DNA of 57,178 nt from Gammaproteobacteria bacterium. Lineage in GTDB: Bacteria; Pseudomonadota; Gammaproteobacteria; SZUA-140. The stretch is taken from assembly GCA_021648525.1 (NCBI GenBank), contig JAKISP010000025.1, forward strand, positions 1 through 57,178, written 5' to 3'. The notes under the pieces were generated by a model. It was given only the letters and a program-made list of their open reading frames with translations, searched no databases and was not told the DNA's origin. Shown here piece by piece: positions 35,223 to 45,339 of this stretch (its first letter is position 1; every line of letters begins with the position of its first letter). The translations under genes and the position numbers were made by a program.

Positions 35223-35711
35223 TTAGTGGAGTGTGGTTTCCATGCCGTCGAAAACAATATCTTCCACCCAGCTATAGGCGGCTTCCTGGCCTGGCTGGTT
35301 GAAGAGCACCATTAAAACGATCCATTTCATATCGTCAATGTCGATGCTACTGGTTTCGAGGGCTAGCGCGCGATCTATAATCAGTTCGCGGGTGATTGGA
35401 GTCAATACACTGGTCTGTTCAAGGAAAAGTAAAAAACCGCGGCTTTCGGTTTCGAGCCGCTCAAGTTCGCTGGCGCTGTAGATGCGCATGGTGCCTGGAG
35501 TAGAGAGGATCTCTTTCTGTCCAAGGGCGCCTGCTTCGCGCTGATCAGAGAGATCTTCAAGCCAGCGAAAGGCCTTACCTATCTCGCTTTGAGAGAAGCC
35601 GGCCTCTTCGAGGCGAATTTTTAATGAATCATGGTCTGGGCTGACTTCTGACTCTTCATTTATATAGTGCTCGAAGAGGTACATCAGCACGTCCAGCATG
35701 TTTTCTTTCAT
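35223..35711 (-). CDS. smg: Smg protein (DUF494)
   Basis: 162 residues from ATG 35709-35711 (MKENMLDVLMYLFEHYIN), which has AAGGG about seven bases upstream; an in-frame start at 35753 would overlap dprA. Helical DUF494 features are L-EAGFSQSEIGKAFRWLEDL and the closing WVEDIVFDGMETTLH. Smg is always found next to dprA and topA in gammaproteobacteria; its function is not established. Confidence 0.92.
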   Translation of the reverse strand: MKENMLDVLMYLFEHYINEESEVSPDHDSLKIRLEEAGFSQSEIGKAFRWLEDLSDQREAGALGQKEILSTPGTMRIYSASELERLETESRGFLLFLEQTSVLTPITRELIIDRALALETSSIDIDDMKWIVLMVLFNQPGQEAAYSWVEDIVFDGMETTLH

Positions 35712-35721
35712 CAAGTAGCCC

Positions 35722-36867
35722 TTAGTTCCCAATGTTCGTCCCGCTACGCACATAGTGGCCGCCGGGGGTCGTTTTTACATAGTTATGTAGTTCAAGGACT
35801 AGAAGGATGGCGGAAAGTTCCTCTGCAGTCAATTCGGTGCGTTCTACCAGGGTATCGATGGAGCCAGGATCAAAGCCGAGATGGCTTAAAACCTTCTGTT
35901 CATTGGGGTCTAAGGGCCGGGAAAAAAGCGGCAGGGTTGAAGGCTGTTCCGGGGTGGGTATGATACTGCCTAGTGCACCGAGTTCTTCGATGATATCTTG
36001 AGTATTTTCAACGAGTTTAGCGCCATCCCGCAGTAGCGAGTGGCACCCGCGTGCGAGCGGATTATGGATTGATCCGGGGATTGTAAAGACCTCTCGCCCC
36101 TGCTCCAGGGCGCTTCGAGCCGTGATTAAAGAGCCGCTACGCAGGGCGGCTTCTGTTACCAGTACCCCGAGGCTTATGCCGCTGATAATTCGGTTGCGGC
36201 GCGGAAAATTTTCAGCGAGTGGTGGCGTGCCGAGGGGGAACTCTGTCACAAGCGCACCATTTTGGAGGATCTTCTCCGCTAGCAGGCGGTTGCTTTTAGG
36301 GTATCGATGGTCGGGGCCAGTGCCCATTACCGCGATGGTAGTGCCATCGTTCGTGAGTGCGCCTTTGTGAGAGGCTGTATCGACTCCTAATGCCAGACCG
36401 CTGGTGATAGCGTAGCCGTGACGAGCGAGGTCGCGAGCAAAGGCGAAGGTGTTTTCAGTGCCGTCGGGGGTGGGGTTGCGGCTACCGACGATGGCAATCT
36501 GTTGTCGAGAGAGTGCTGCGACATTGCCTTGAATAAATAGCAGAGGTGGAGGATCGATTATTTCTTTTAATAAAGCGGGGTATAGCGGGTCGGTGCAGGT
36601 AACGATGTGGTTGCCAGGCTGCTGTTGCCAGTGGAGATGTTTTTCGACCTGAGGCCAGTCCGGCGTTGATAAATGCGATGCGACGTTTTTTGGGATGACC
36701 TTTTTATCAATAAGTTTTTTAGGGTTTGTATTAAGAATTTCCCGTGGAGAGCCAATATAGTTTAGCAGGGCTTGAAAGCGGCGAGTGCCGATACCGGGGG
36801 TGAGAAGTAGAGCCAGCCAGTAGGCAAGCTCATCTTCTGAAACAGAAATTCCTTTTTCTGGCTTCAT
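35722..36867 (-). CDS. dprA: DNA-processing protein DprA/Smf
   Basis: 381 residues. The Rossmann-like DprA domain contains IAIVGSRNPTPDG, ITSGLALGVDTASHKGAL, VMGTGPDHRYPKSN, and FPLGTPPLAENFPRRNRIISG. A C-terminal winged helix (FDPGSIDTLVERTELTAEELS) follows, as in most proteobacterial DprA. It loads RecA on incoming single-stranded DNA during transformation. It ends ten bases before smg. Confidence 0.95.
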   Translation of the reverse strand: MKPEKGISVSEDELAYWLALLLTPGIGTRRFQALLNYIGSPREILNTNPKKLIDKKVIPKNVASHLSTPDWPQVEKHLHWQQQPGNHIVTCTDPLYPALLKEIIDPPPLLFIQGNVAALSRQQIAIVGSRNPTPDGTENTFAFARDLARHGYAITSGLALGVDTASHKGALTNDGTTIAVMGTGPDHRYPKSNRLLAEKILQNGALVTEFPLGTPPLAENFPRRNRIISGISLGVLVTEAALRSGSLITARSALEQGREVFTIPGSIHNPLARGCHSLLRDGAKLVENTQDIIEELGALGSIIPTPEQPSTLPLFSRPLDPNEQKVLSHLGFDPGSIDTLVERTELTAEELSAILLVLELHNYVKTTPGGHYVRSGTNIGN

Positions 36868-36955
36868 CGTTTGAAACAGATGCAGGACACGAGTGATGCC
36901 GTGTTTGCGCTGTTCCCCTCTAAACTTTATATGGTTTAACCCACCTGGTGGTGAG

Positions 36956-38011
36956 TTATGGATTTCTCACCATATCATAGAGGCGAATGTCGCGCGATGC
37001 TTCCATGATCAGCGCGTAGCTGAAGCGATTCAGTGCGCGTACGATCATCATGATTCCCGCTCGTTCGTCGGGTAGCTGAATCATTTTGCGTGTCTCTGGA
37101 TCACGTACCTGTCGGCCTTGCTGGAAGACAGCGAGGATATTGCCCGTTTTTAGTCCATCCACAGTGCCAATATTGACCACGGCAATCTGAAATTGTGAGA
37201 CGCGTGTGATACCGGCGGGTACCGAGATAATTTGTCCACTCACTTGTTTGCTGGGTGCTTTAGGGTTGAAATTCTGGCTGATGGCCTGCTGTCGGCTAGG
37301 TACCAGACGGTCGCCGACAAGGACTTCTTTGGCCGAATGTTTAATTCGCAGTGTGGCAGGGTCACCAAATGCCTCGACTCTGGCGGTAGCGAGTTTGACT
37401 GCTTCATAACCAAGAATATCTTTTTTGCGTTTTGGATTGTTGTAGTAAGGGGTGCCTGGGCGAATGATGTCAAATTCAGAGTAGGTATTGGGAAGGCCTC
37501 GTACATAGATTTTATGATCATTGCCACTGATGAGTCGTCCCTCTTCACTGGCGGCGATATAGGCGGCATGTTCAACCTCGTCGGGCGTCATGATGAAGGG
37601 GTGATCAAGAAATTGATGTATTGCATCATACGGAATCATTGGAATGGCGTGATCCAGTTTGGAGATGCGTGGAAACGGCGAGAGGATTACCGTGTTTGAA
37701 TCGCCCGTAGTTCTGGTTTCATCGCGATTCACTTTTAGCACAGGCTGGCCATCGACATAGCTGAGAAAAATAACATCGCCAGGGTAGATCAGGTGGGGAT
37801 TTCCTAATTCAGGATTGACATCCCAGATCTCTGGCCACAGCCATGGGTCCCGCAGGAATTTTGCTGATATGTCCCATAGCGTGTCCCCTTTGACCACGGT
37901 ATGTCGGTCTGGGTGCCCTTCCTTGATAGTGACAGTGTCTGCGATCGTCGCTGACGATGGCATCAGCAGCGTGAGCGCTAACAGGCTGGGTAAGATATAT
38001 CCTTTAAACAT
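36956..38011 (-). CDS. LysM-domain exported protein
   Basis: 351 residues from ATG 38009-38011 with GAGG five bases upstream; ATG codons at 38026-38032 would only extend the signal peptide. The signal peptide is MFKGYILPSLLALTLLMPSSATIA. A single LysM domain follows at about residues 38-85 (HTVVKGDTLWDISAKFLRD...NPHLIYPGDVIFL), directing peptidoglycan binding. The rest is a conserved but uncharacterised periplasmic region (GTPYYNNPKRKKDILGYEA, VGDRLVP). It is divergent from def, a position conserved in gammaproteobacteria. Confidence 0.9.
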   Translation of the reverse strand: MFKGYILPSLLALTLLMPSSATIADTVTIKEGHPDRHTVVKGDTLWDISAKFLRDPWLWPEIWDVNPELGNPHLIYPGDVIFLSYVDGQPVLKVNRDETRTTGDSNTVILSPFPRISKLDHAIPMIPYDAIHQFLDHPFIMTPDEVEHAAYIAASEEGRLISGNDHKIYVRGLPNTYSEFDIIRPGTPYYNNPKRKKDILGYEAVKLATARVEAFGDPATLRIKHSAKEVLVGDRLVPSRQQAISQNFNPKAPSKQVSGQIISVPAGITRVSQFQIAVVNIGTVDGLKTGNILAVFQQGRQVRDPETRKMIQLPDERAGIMMIVRALNRFSYALIMEASRDIRLYDMVRNP

Positions 38012-38185
38012 GAACGCCTCTTTCATTATCAATGACTATCATCATGGCAACACCCTGTTTTCGACCGAGTTTAGCGGAAACCTTAATACACGCCAATATA
38101 TAGCGTGAATGGGGTAAAATTCTGTATCATCACGCCCTTCGATCACTTTAAAATTAATGATATTTAACAGGTTAGCGGACAGTTC

Positions 38186-38689
38186 ATGGCACTTCTTCAC
38201 ATTTTACGTTATCCCGATCCACGTTTGCGGCTGATTTCTACGCCGGTTGAGGTGGTGGATGATGAAATTCGCCAGCTGCTGGATGATATGCTGGAGACCA
38301 TGTATGCCGCACCAGGTATTGGTTTGGCGGCACCTCAGGTGGATGTGACAAAGCGGATTATCACTGTTGATGTCTCGCCCAAAGGGGATGCGCCGGTCTG
38401 TTTGATTAATCCTGAAATTATTTCGCATGAAGGCAAAGAGGTGATGGAAGAAGGATGTCTCTCTGTGCCGGGGTTTCATGAAAACGTGGAGCGTGCGGAC
38501 CAGATCAGGGTGAAGGCGCTGGATCGTGATGGGAAATCGATAGAGCTGGAGGCAGAGGGGTTGTTATCGGTCTGTATTCAGCATGAAACCGATCACCTTG
38601 ACGGCAGGATGTTTGTAGACTATCTCAGTGAGATCAAGCGTAAACGCATTCAGAAGAAGATGGAAAAGCAGCGTCGCTTTTCGATGTAA
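38186..38689 (+). CDS. def: Peptide deformylase
   Basis: 167 residues with all three metal-site motifs: [18 protein letters not shown] (Cys ligand) and QHETDHLDG (two His ligands and the catalytic Glu). It removes the formyl group from new proteins. First gene of the conserved def-fmt-rsmB series. Confidence 0.97.
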   Translation: MALLHILRYPDPRLRLISTPVEVVDDEIRQLLDDMLETMYAAPGIGLAAPQVDVTKRIITVDVSPKGDAPVCLINPEIISHEGKEVMEEGCLSVPGFHENVERADQIRVKALDRDGKSIELEAEGLLSVCIQHETDHLDGRMFVDYLSEIKRKRIQKKMEKQRRFSM

Positions 38690-38732
38690 TCAGGTAAGTT
38701 GATCAGCCCGCGTGGTTGATGGAGAAGGCAGT

Positions 38733-39689
38733 TTGAAACCACTGAAAATTATTTTTGCCGGTACCCCAGCGTTTGCGGCGGTGGCACTGCATGCGCTGCT
38801 GGCGTCTGAGCATGAGGTTTGTGCGGTCTATACTCAGCCTGATCGTCCTGCTGGCCGAGGCCGTAAGCTGACCGCTGGACCAGTGAAGCAGGCAGCATTA
38901 GATAACGATGTGCCGGTCTACCAGCCATTGACGTTGCGCGATGCTGATGTGCAGGCAGAACTGGAGGCTCATGGCACGGATGTGATGGTGGTGGTCGCTT
39001 ACGGCTTGATACTACCGGTTGAGGTGCTGCAGGCGCCGCGTTTTGGTTGCATCAATATTCATGCGTCATTGTTACCACGCTGGCGCGGTGCAGCACCGAT
39101 TCAGCGCGCCATCATCGCCGGCGACACTGAAAGTGGTGTGACGATTATTCAGATGGATAAAGGGCTTGATACTGGTGCGATGCTAGAAAAACGCAGCTGT
39201 AAAATCACTGAGGATGAGAGTGGCGGCCAATTGCATGATCGCCTTGCCACACTGGGTGCTGAGGCAGTATTGAGTACATTGGTGAAACTCAGCGATGGCA
39301 CCGTGAGTGCCGAGGCACAAGATGATGCACTATCGTGTTATGCCAGCAAGATCGATAAAAAAGAGGCATTGGTAGACTGGAGTCGTCCTGCGCTGGAAAT
39401 TCGCCGTCAGGTCAGTGCTTTTAACCCGTGGCCAGTGGCCTATACGCTGTTGCCGGATGGACAACGTCTGCGGATTTGGCAGGCCGTCGCGATTTTTGCT
39501 GACAGTAATTCAGTGCCGGGTACAGTAGTCGAAGCCAGTAAAACAGGGATTGATATTGCTACTGGTGACGGATTATTGCGGTTGTTACAGGTACAGTTGC
39601 CGGGGGGGCGTCAGGTCAGCAGCGGTGATTTTTTGAATGCCTGTACGCTTAAGGTTAGCGCTCAGTTGGGTGAGTCACAACTGACGTGA
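38733..39689 (+). CDS. fmt: Methionyl-tRNA formyltransferase
   Basis: About 318 residues from TTG 38733 ([22 protein letters not shown]), with GGAGAAGG just upstream; GTG 38712 would add seven residues without a clear ribosome site. The catalytic region is [21 protein letters not shown], followed by [17 protein letters not shown] and the C-terminal OB-fold ([16 protein letters not shown]). It formylates initiator Met-tRNA. The GTGA overlap with rsmB implies coupling. Confidence 0.95.
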   Translation: MKPLKIIFAGTPAFAAVALHALLASEHEVCAVYTQPDRPAGRGRKLTAGPVKQAALDNDVPVYQPLTLRDADVQAELEAHGTDVMVVVAYGLILPVEVLQAPRFGCINIHASLLPRWRGAAPIQRAIIAGDTESGVTIIQMDKGLDTGAMLEKRSCKITEDESGGQLHDRLATLGAEAVLSTLVKLSDGTVSAEAQDDALSCYASKIDKKEALVDWSRPALEIRRQVSAFNPWPVAYTLLPDGQRLRIWQAVAIFADSNSVPGTVVEASKTGIDIATGDGLLRLLQVQLPGGRQVSSGDFLNACTLKVSAQLGESQLT

Positions 39690-41002
39690 AAAAACAGATG
39701 AAGGCGCGTGTGGTGGCAGTCAAAGTGCTGTTACGGGTGATGGTTGATGGCCGTTCACTCAGTGCATCGTTGCCTGAACAGCTGGCAACGCTTTCCGATC
39801 CAAATGAACGGCCACTGACGCAGGAACTCTGTTACGGCGTGATGCGTTATGGGGGGCGGCTGGAGGCAGTCGCGAAACAGCTGTTAAATAAACCGCTTAA
39901 ACGCAAAGACCGTGATGTTGAATGTCTGATCCTGTTAGGCCTCTATCAATTAATCTATATGCGTATCCCGCCACACGCGGTGGTGGCCGAGACCGTTGAA
40001 GCGGTCAATGCGATAGGCAAATCGTGGGCCAAAGGGCTGGTCAATGCGGTGTTGCGAAATTTTCAGCGCGGTGAACAAAAGCTATTAGCGCAGGCGGATA
40101 GTACCCCGGCGGGGCAGTATGCCCATCCATCGTGGTTATTAAAGATGATTCAGGCATGTTGGCCTGATGAGTGGCAGTCGATTGTTGAAGGTAACAACCA
40201 ATATCCACCGATGGTGTTACGTATTAATCCAGCGCATGGTTCGCGCGATGAGTACCAGCAGCGCCTGCAAGACGAAGGGATGGCAGCAACGGCGATGCCA
40301 CATGTGTCGTCGGCCGTTATGCTGGAACAGTCGGTCGATGTGGAGCGATTGCCTGGTTTTAGCGACGGGCATACCTCTGTGCAGGATGGTGCGGCGCAGC
40401 TAGCGGGATGGTTGCTGGATCTTCAGCCGGGACAGCGTGTGCTTGATGCCTGTTCGGCTCCCGGCGGTAAGTGTTGTCATATTCTTGAGCAAGTGCCGCA
40501 GGTGACAGAAGTGGTGGCGATTGATATTGATGAGCAGCGTCTGCAAAGTGTGCGCGACAATCTGGCACGTCTTAAATTGCAGGCGAAGGTTGTTTGTGGT
40601 GATGCCAGTCGTCCCGATGAGTGGTGGGATGGTAAACCGTTTGATCGTATCCTGCTTGACGCCCCTTGTTCAGCATCGGGTGTGATCCGTCGTCATCCCG
40701 ATATCAAATGGTTGCGCCGTGAAGAAGATATTGAGGCACTGATGACGTTACAGGGTGAAATCCTTGCCGCGATGTGGCCATTGCTGGCACCCGGTGGGCT
40801 ATTACTCTATGCTACCTGCTCTATTTTTCCGCAGGAAAACCATCTTCAGATTGAAAGATTTCTGGAAACCCATCATGATGCAACGGCACAGAAAGTGCTG
40901 GCTTCGTGGGGGCGAGCTATGTCGGTGGGGCGGCAGATTCTGCCGGGAGATGGTGGCATGGATGGTTTTTACTATGCGCCACTGCGGAAAAACATTGGGT
41001 AG
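39686..41002 (+). CDS. rsmB: 16S rRNA m5C967 methyltransferase RsmB/Sun
   Basis: 438 residues. The N-terminal NusB-like RNA-binding domain ([33 protein letters not shown]) precedes a Rossmann methyltransferase domain with the SAM motif [10 protein letters not shown], the [18 protein letters not shown] motif and the catalytic cysteine in [14 protein letters not shown] start overlapping the fmt stop. Confidence 0.95.
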   Translation: MKKQMKARVVAVKVLLRVMVDGRSLSASLPEQLATLSDPNERPLTQELCYGVMRYGGRLEAVAKQLLNKPLKRKDRDVECLILLGLYQLIYMRIPPHAVVAETVEAVNAIGKSWAKGLVNAVLRNFQRGEQKLLAQADSTPAGQYAHPSWLLKMIQACWPDEWQSIVEGNNQYPPMVLRINPAHGSRDEYQQRLQDEGMAATAMPHVSSAVMLEQSVDVERLPGFSDGHTSVQDGAAQLAGWLLDLQPGQRVLDACSAPGGKCCHILEQVPQVTEVVAIDIDEQRLQSVRDNLARLKLQAKVVCGDASRPDEWWDGKPFDRILLDAPCSASGVIRRHPDIKWLRREEDIEALMTLQGEILAAMWPLLAPGGLLLYATCSIFPQENHLQIERFLETHHDATAQKVLASWGRAMSVGRQILPGDGGMDGFYYAPLRKNIG

Positions 41003-41005
41003 GGA

Positions 41006-41611
41006 ATGTACTTAAGCGCTACAGTGAATCAGCAGGGGATGATTAGCCGACTATTGCGTCAGGTGGTGCCGGGTATTGCAGGTGTGCTGTTGTCGCTGTT
41101 TTCTCATGTTGCCTCGGCCGAGACGCGTTTTGATATCTCAGAGGTAAAAGTCAATCTGGTTGATAAGGTCTACTATCTCAGTGCGCGTATCGATTATGAA
41201 TTAAGTGACAAGGTGTTAGAGGTGATGCACCGGGGCGTGCCGATCGTGGTGGCGCTTGATATTGAATTCCATCGTAGTCGAAAATTGATCTGGGATGAAG
41301 AGATTGCTCAATTGGTGCAGCGCTATCAACTTGAATATCACGCCCTGACACGGCAATACCTGGTGACAAATCTTAATAGTGGTTCGCAACATAGTTTTCC
41401 AACGTTGGAGGTGGCGCTTGCGCTGCTGGGGACAGTGGTTGATCTTCCGGTACTGGATAAGCAGCTGTTAGATAAAGATGGTCAGTATGTTGGTTCAATG
41501 CGGGCATCGGTGGATGTGGGTGAATTACCAACGCCGCTGCGTCTGCGCGCCTATTTTTCTGCCGACTGGCATTTAAGCAGTGAGTGGTATTCGTGGATAT
41601 TACCAAACTGA
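41006..41611 (+). CDS. DUF4390 exported protein
   Basis: 201 residues with a signal peptide (LLRQVVPGIAGVLLSLF...ASA, cleavage near residue 38). The mature protein begins ETRFDISEVKVNLVDKVYYLSARIDY and ends LRLRAYFSADWHLSSEWYSW. This matches DUF4390, a periplasmic family encoded between rsmB and an ntrY-type kinase in gammaproteobacteria. Function unknown; the linkage suggests a ligand or accessory role for the kinase. The 3' end overlaps the next gene by 28 bases. Confidence 0.88.
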   Translation: MYLSATVNQQGMISRLLRQVVPGIAGVLLSLFSHVASAETRFDISEVKVNLVDKVYYLSARIDYELSDKVLEVMHRGVPIVVALDIEFHRSRKLIWDEEIAQLVQRYQLEYHALTRQYLVTNLNSGSQHSFPTLEVALALLGTVVDLPVLDKQLLDKDGQYVGSMRASVDVGELPTPLRLRAYFSADWHLSSEWYSWILPN

Positions 41612-43875
41612 AGCGGCTCGGTTTTGGAGCTCTTCCGGTAGCGTTGCTATCGATCCTGTTATTGTCGTCACTTTTCTTGATGAGTGCCGCAACGCAGAAT
41701 TCAGAGCAGTTTGGCCGCCTTTATATGTTGCTACTGGTGGTCAATTTGCTTGGGCTGGTTGCACTATTGATGTTGATAACCTCCAATCTGTTACGCTTAC
41801 GACGTCAGTATCGCAATCGGGCAACCGGTTCGCGCCTGACCGTACGCCTGATGTTGATGTTTGTTTTACTGGCGCTGGCGCCAGTGTCACTGGTTTATTA
41901 CTTCTCTCTTGGTTTTATTCAGCGTGGTATTGATAGCTGGTTTGATGTGCGTGTTGAACGGACGCTCGAAGATGCACTGGAGCTAAGTCGCGCCTCATTA
42001 GAGACGCGTTCACGTGAATTGATGAAGCGCACCGAGCAGATGCGCAGTAAATTGCAGCTTTCCGCTGAGGCTGGATTGCCTCAGTTGCTTGATGAACTGC
42101 GAATGGGTGATGGTGCATCGGAATTAACACTCTTTATGGGCGGTGGGCATGTTGTTGCATCGAGCAGTATTAACCCTGCTGATATTGTACCGGATTTGCC
42201 AGATGAGTCAGTGATTCGCCAGGTACGGCAGAGTGGCACTGCCTATGTTTCGCTTGATCCTTTAAGTGATAGTGGACTCTATGTTCGAGTGGTAATACAG
42301 CTCCCTGCCGCAACGCCCTTGTTGGATACACGATTTTTACAGGCACTTTATCCTATTTCTGATCGAGTCAGCGTACTGGCAAACAGTGTTGAATCCGCTT
42401 ACATGCAGTATCAACAGCTCTTGCTACTACGTGGCCCATTAAAAAATAGTTTTATTTTGATGTTATCGCTGGTGTTATTACTGGGTGTATTGATGGCAGT
42501 ATGGCTCGCTTTTTTCTCTGCGCGTCGCCTGGTAACGCCGATTCGGGTATTGGCGATTGGTACCCGTGCGGTGGCAGCTGGTGACTATACCAAACGCCTA
42601 CCGATGCATTCTTCTGATGAGCTTGGCTTTCTGGTGGAGTCATTTAATGATATGACACTTAAGATTGCCCAGGCGCAGGAAGATGTGCGTAATAGCCAGC
42701 AGCAGGCAGAGCAGGAGCGGGCTTATTTGTGGGCGGTGCTGGCACGTCTTTCATCGGGGGTGTTGACGCTCGATGTGAATCGCATGGTGTACACAGTGAA
42801 TGTGGCGGCGGGACATATTCTCGGAGTGGAGTCAAAAGAGTGTATTGGTTATGAACTGGATGAAATTGTTGAGCGCTATGAATATCTAAAAAACTTTGCG
42901 AACGCAATCACCCCTCATCTGGCAGAACAAAGCAGTGATGCAAATGGTAAGAGTGACTGGCGTGAAGAGGTGATTTTTTATGGCGCGACGGGTCGTCAGG
43001 TGTTGATGTGTGGTGGCGCGGCGTTGCCGGGTGATGAGGGTGGTTATGTGATCGTCTTTGATGATATCACCAGTCTGGTGCAGGCGCAGCGCGATGCGGC
43101 ATGGGGAGAAGTGGCGCGTCGTCTTGCGCATGAGATTAAAAACCCACTGACCCCCATCCAGTTATCTGCTGAACGGCTGCGCCATAAATATTTAAAGACG
43201 ATGAAGCCGGAAGACGCGGTGGTGCTGGATAAATCAACCCATACGATTGTGCAGCAGGTTGAGGTGATGAAGGAGATGGTACAGGCCTTTTCAGAATATG
43301 CGCGGACTCCAAAATTAGAGTTACGTTTGCTGGCGCTTAATCATTTAATCGATGAGGTATTAGATCTTTATCGAAATAATCGTTTTGGTGTGATCATTGT
43401 GATGAATCTGCAAGACGACCTGCCGCTGGTGGCGGTAGATTCTGGCCGCATGCGGCAGCTATTACATAACCTGATAAAAAATGCACTGGAAGCGATGGTG
43501 AATGGTGAAATGAGAATTGAGTTGGTGACACGTGCGTTTAGTGAGCGTGGGGTTTCGATGGTTGAGTTACAGGTGTCCGATAGCGGGCCTGGTATTCCTG
43601 CGACGATTCTGGAAAATATTTTCGAGCCGTATGTCACCGCAAAGCCGAAGGGCAGTGGCCTGGGATTGGCAATTGTGAAGAAAATTGTTGAAGAACACAG
43701 TGGTGTGATCTGGGCAGAAAATATTGAAGATGGTGCCTGCCTGACAGTTCGTTTGCCTGTAGCGCAAAAGAGCCTGGAAGATGCAACGCCTGTGATGACA
43801 GAAACGCGTGATGAAGGGGGTATCGTGGTGGACGAAGTGACGCCATTTAAACAACAAAATGGTGAGAAGGTATGA
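41584..43875 (+). CDS. ntrY: NtrY-like membrane sensor histidine kinase
   Basis: Up to 763 residues (GTG 41584 or GTG 41593). There are two N-terminal membrane helices plus one near residue 90-110, a periplasmic/linker region, a fourth helix (FILMLSLVLLLGVLMAVWLAF), and a HAMP domain (RLVTPIRVLAIGTRAVAAGDY). Then come a PAS domain (RLSSGVLTLDVNRMVYTVN), the HisKA box with phospho-His in ARRLAHEIKNPLTPIQLSAERL, and HATPase_c with LLHNLIKNALEA and DSGPGIP, KGSGLGLAIVKKI. It phosphorylates the adjacent NtrX-like regulator; the signal (nitrogen, redox or envelope state) is not evident. Confidence 0.92.
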   Translation: MVFVDITKLKRLGFGALPVALLSILLLSSLFLMSAATQNSEQFGRLYMLLLVVNLLGLVALLMLITSNLLRLRRQYRNRATGSRLTVRLMLMFVLLALAPVSLVYYFSLGFIQRGIDSWFDVRVERTLEDALELSRASLETRSRELMKRTEQMRSKLQLSAEAGLPQLLDELRMGDGASELTLFMGGGHVVASSSINPADIVPDLPDESVIRQVRQSGTAYVSLDPLSDSGLYVRVVIQLPAATPLLDTRFLQALYPISDRVSVLANSVESAYMQYQQLLLLRGPLKNSFILMLSLVLLLGVLMAVWLAFFSARRLVTPIRVLAIGTRAVAAGDYTKRLPMHSSDELGFLVESFNDMTLKIAQAQEDVRNSQQQAEQERAYLWAVLARLSSGVLTLDVNRMVYTVNVAAGHILGVESKECIGYELDEIVERYEYLKNFANAITPHLAEQSSDANGKSDWREEVIFYGATGRQVLMCGGAALPGDEGGYVIVFDDITSLVQAQRDAAWGEVARRLAHEIKNPLTPIQLSAERLRHKYLKTMKPEDAVVLDKSTHTIVQQVEVMKEMVQAFSEYARTPKLELRLLALNHLIDEVLDLYRNNRFGVIIVMNLQDDLPLVAVDSGRMRQLLHNLIKNALEAMVNGEMRIELVTRAFSERGVSMVELQVSDSGPGIPATILENIFEPYVTAKPKGSGLGLAIVKKIVEEHSGVIWAENIEDGACLTVRLPVAQKSLEDATPVMTETRDEGGIVVDEVTPFKQQNGEKV

Positions 43876-45242
43876 GCGTACCCTATATTTTAGTGGTTGA
43901 TGATGAGCGTGATATTCGTGAACTAGTCAAAGATATTCTTGAAGATGAAGGCTATGAGGTTAACCTTGCCGCCAACGGTGAGGAGGCGCGTAAGATGCGT
44001 CGTATGCGTCGCCCTAACCTTATCTTACTTGATGTATGGATGCCCGACATTGATGGTATTTCGCTGTTACGAGAATGGTCTACTGAGGGTGGCTCAGATA
44101 TTCCGGTGATTATGATTTCAGGTCACGGCACAGTCGAAACGGCGGTTGAAGCGACGCGCCTTGGGGCCTATGACTTTATTGAAAAGCCATTGTCGCTGGC
44201 GAAACTCTTATTGGTGGTAGGGCGCGCACTAGAAGCTGACCGCCTACAACGTGAAAATATAGGCTTACGACGTAAAGTGCAGCCGCTGGGTAAACCAGTA
44301 GGGGATAGTAAAATCATTCGCGAGTTATGTGAGCGCACGGAGCGTATTGCAAAACACAGTGCCTGGGTGTTGATTAGCGGTGAAGCGGGCAGTGGCAAGG
44401 AGTTGTTTGCGCGCTATCTTCATGCGGGCAGTTCACGGGCGAATGAGCCATTCATCGATGTGAGTGTCGCCTCGGTGGCCAATACTAATTCCGCGGCGGA
44501 ACTGTTTGGTAGCGAAGAGGGAGGTGCGATCCATTATGGTTGTATTGAGCAGGCAAATGGCGGCACGCTGTTTCTGAGCGAAATAGGAGACATGGAGCCA
44601 GGCGTGCAGGCGAAACTTTTTAGTACGCTAGAGAATAAGTCATTTTTGCGTGTTGGTGGGGTTGAGCCAGTGGCGTTTGATGTAAGAATTATTGCGGCCA
44701 CCCATCGTGATTTAAAGCAGGCGGTAGCGGATGGGAAGTTCCGAGAAGATCTCTACTATCACCTGAACGTGGTACCACTTGATATCCCGCCGTTGCGTGA
44801 TCACGCCGATGATGTGGTAGCACTGCTTGATTTTTATGCTGAGCAGTTTGCACAGAGTGAACATCTGGTGAAGCGCCGTTTCAGTGATGCCGCCGTGTTA
44901 CGTTTAACGAACTATCCATGGAGAGGAAACGTGCGTGAGTTAAAAAACCTGGTGCAACGTTTGATGATTTTTGGGGGTAATAGTGAAGTGGATGTTGATG
45001 AAGTAGAGGCCTCGTTAGGGATTACCCTTGAGAAGAACGAGGTTCAATATCCGATTGAATTCGACTTACCTCTGCGGGGTGCGCGTCAGCAGTTTGAAAA
45101 AGCCTATTTTGAGTATCAACTACGTGCATTGCAGGGGAATCTGGGGCAGGTAGCACGTAAGGCCGGGATTGAAAGGACGCACCTTTACCGAAAATTTCGT
45201 GCGCTGGGTATCGATAAAAAGAAAGAGGCAGGTGGTAAGTAG
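43872..45242 (+). CDS. ntrX: NtrX-like response regulator with degenerate sigma-54 AAA+ domain
   Basis: 456 residues. The receiver domain has phospho-acceptor Asp54 (ILLDVWMPDIDG). The AAA+ domain has Walker A GEAGSGKE (170-177), but the GAFTGA loop that contacts sigma-54 is replaced by GGAIHYG (217-223), the first Asp of Walker B is Ser (FLSEIGD, Ser236), and an expected Arg is His in LYYHLNV. The C-terminal Fis-type helix-turn-helix is intact (LGQVARKAGIERTHLYRKFRAL). It probably binds DNA under control of the kinase but does not open sigma-54 promoters. Start overlaps the ntrY stop by four bases. Confidence 0.93.
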   Translation: MSVPYILVVDDERDIRELVKDILEDEGYEVNLAANGEEARKMRRMRRPNLILLDVWMPDIDGISLLREWSTEGGSDIPVIMISGHGTVETAVEATRLGAYDFIEKPLSLAKLLLVVGRALEADRLQRENIGLRRKVQPLGKPVGDSKIIRELCERTERIAKHSAWVLISGEAGSGKELFARYLHAGSSRANEPFIDVSVASVANTNSAAELFGSEEGGAIHYGCIEQANGGTLFLSEIGDMEPGVQAKLFSTLENKSFLRVGGVEPVAFDVRIIAATHRDLKQAVADGKFREDLYYHLNVVPLDIPPLRDHADDVVALLDFYAEQFAQSEHLVKRRFSDAAVLRLTNYPWRGNVRELKNLVQRLMIFGGNSEVDVDEVEASLGITLEKNEVQYPIEFDLPLRGARQQFEKAYFEYQLRALQGNLGQVARKAGIERTHLYRKFRALGIDKKKEAGGK

Positions 45243-45339
45243 CGATGAGTTATCGACTATTTTTCTGTTATCCTATGCGCGAAATAGCGTTTGATTTAAA
45301 TCATTTTCTGCCTCCAATGGCAATTCTGGATGTAATGTC

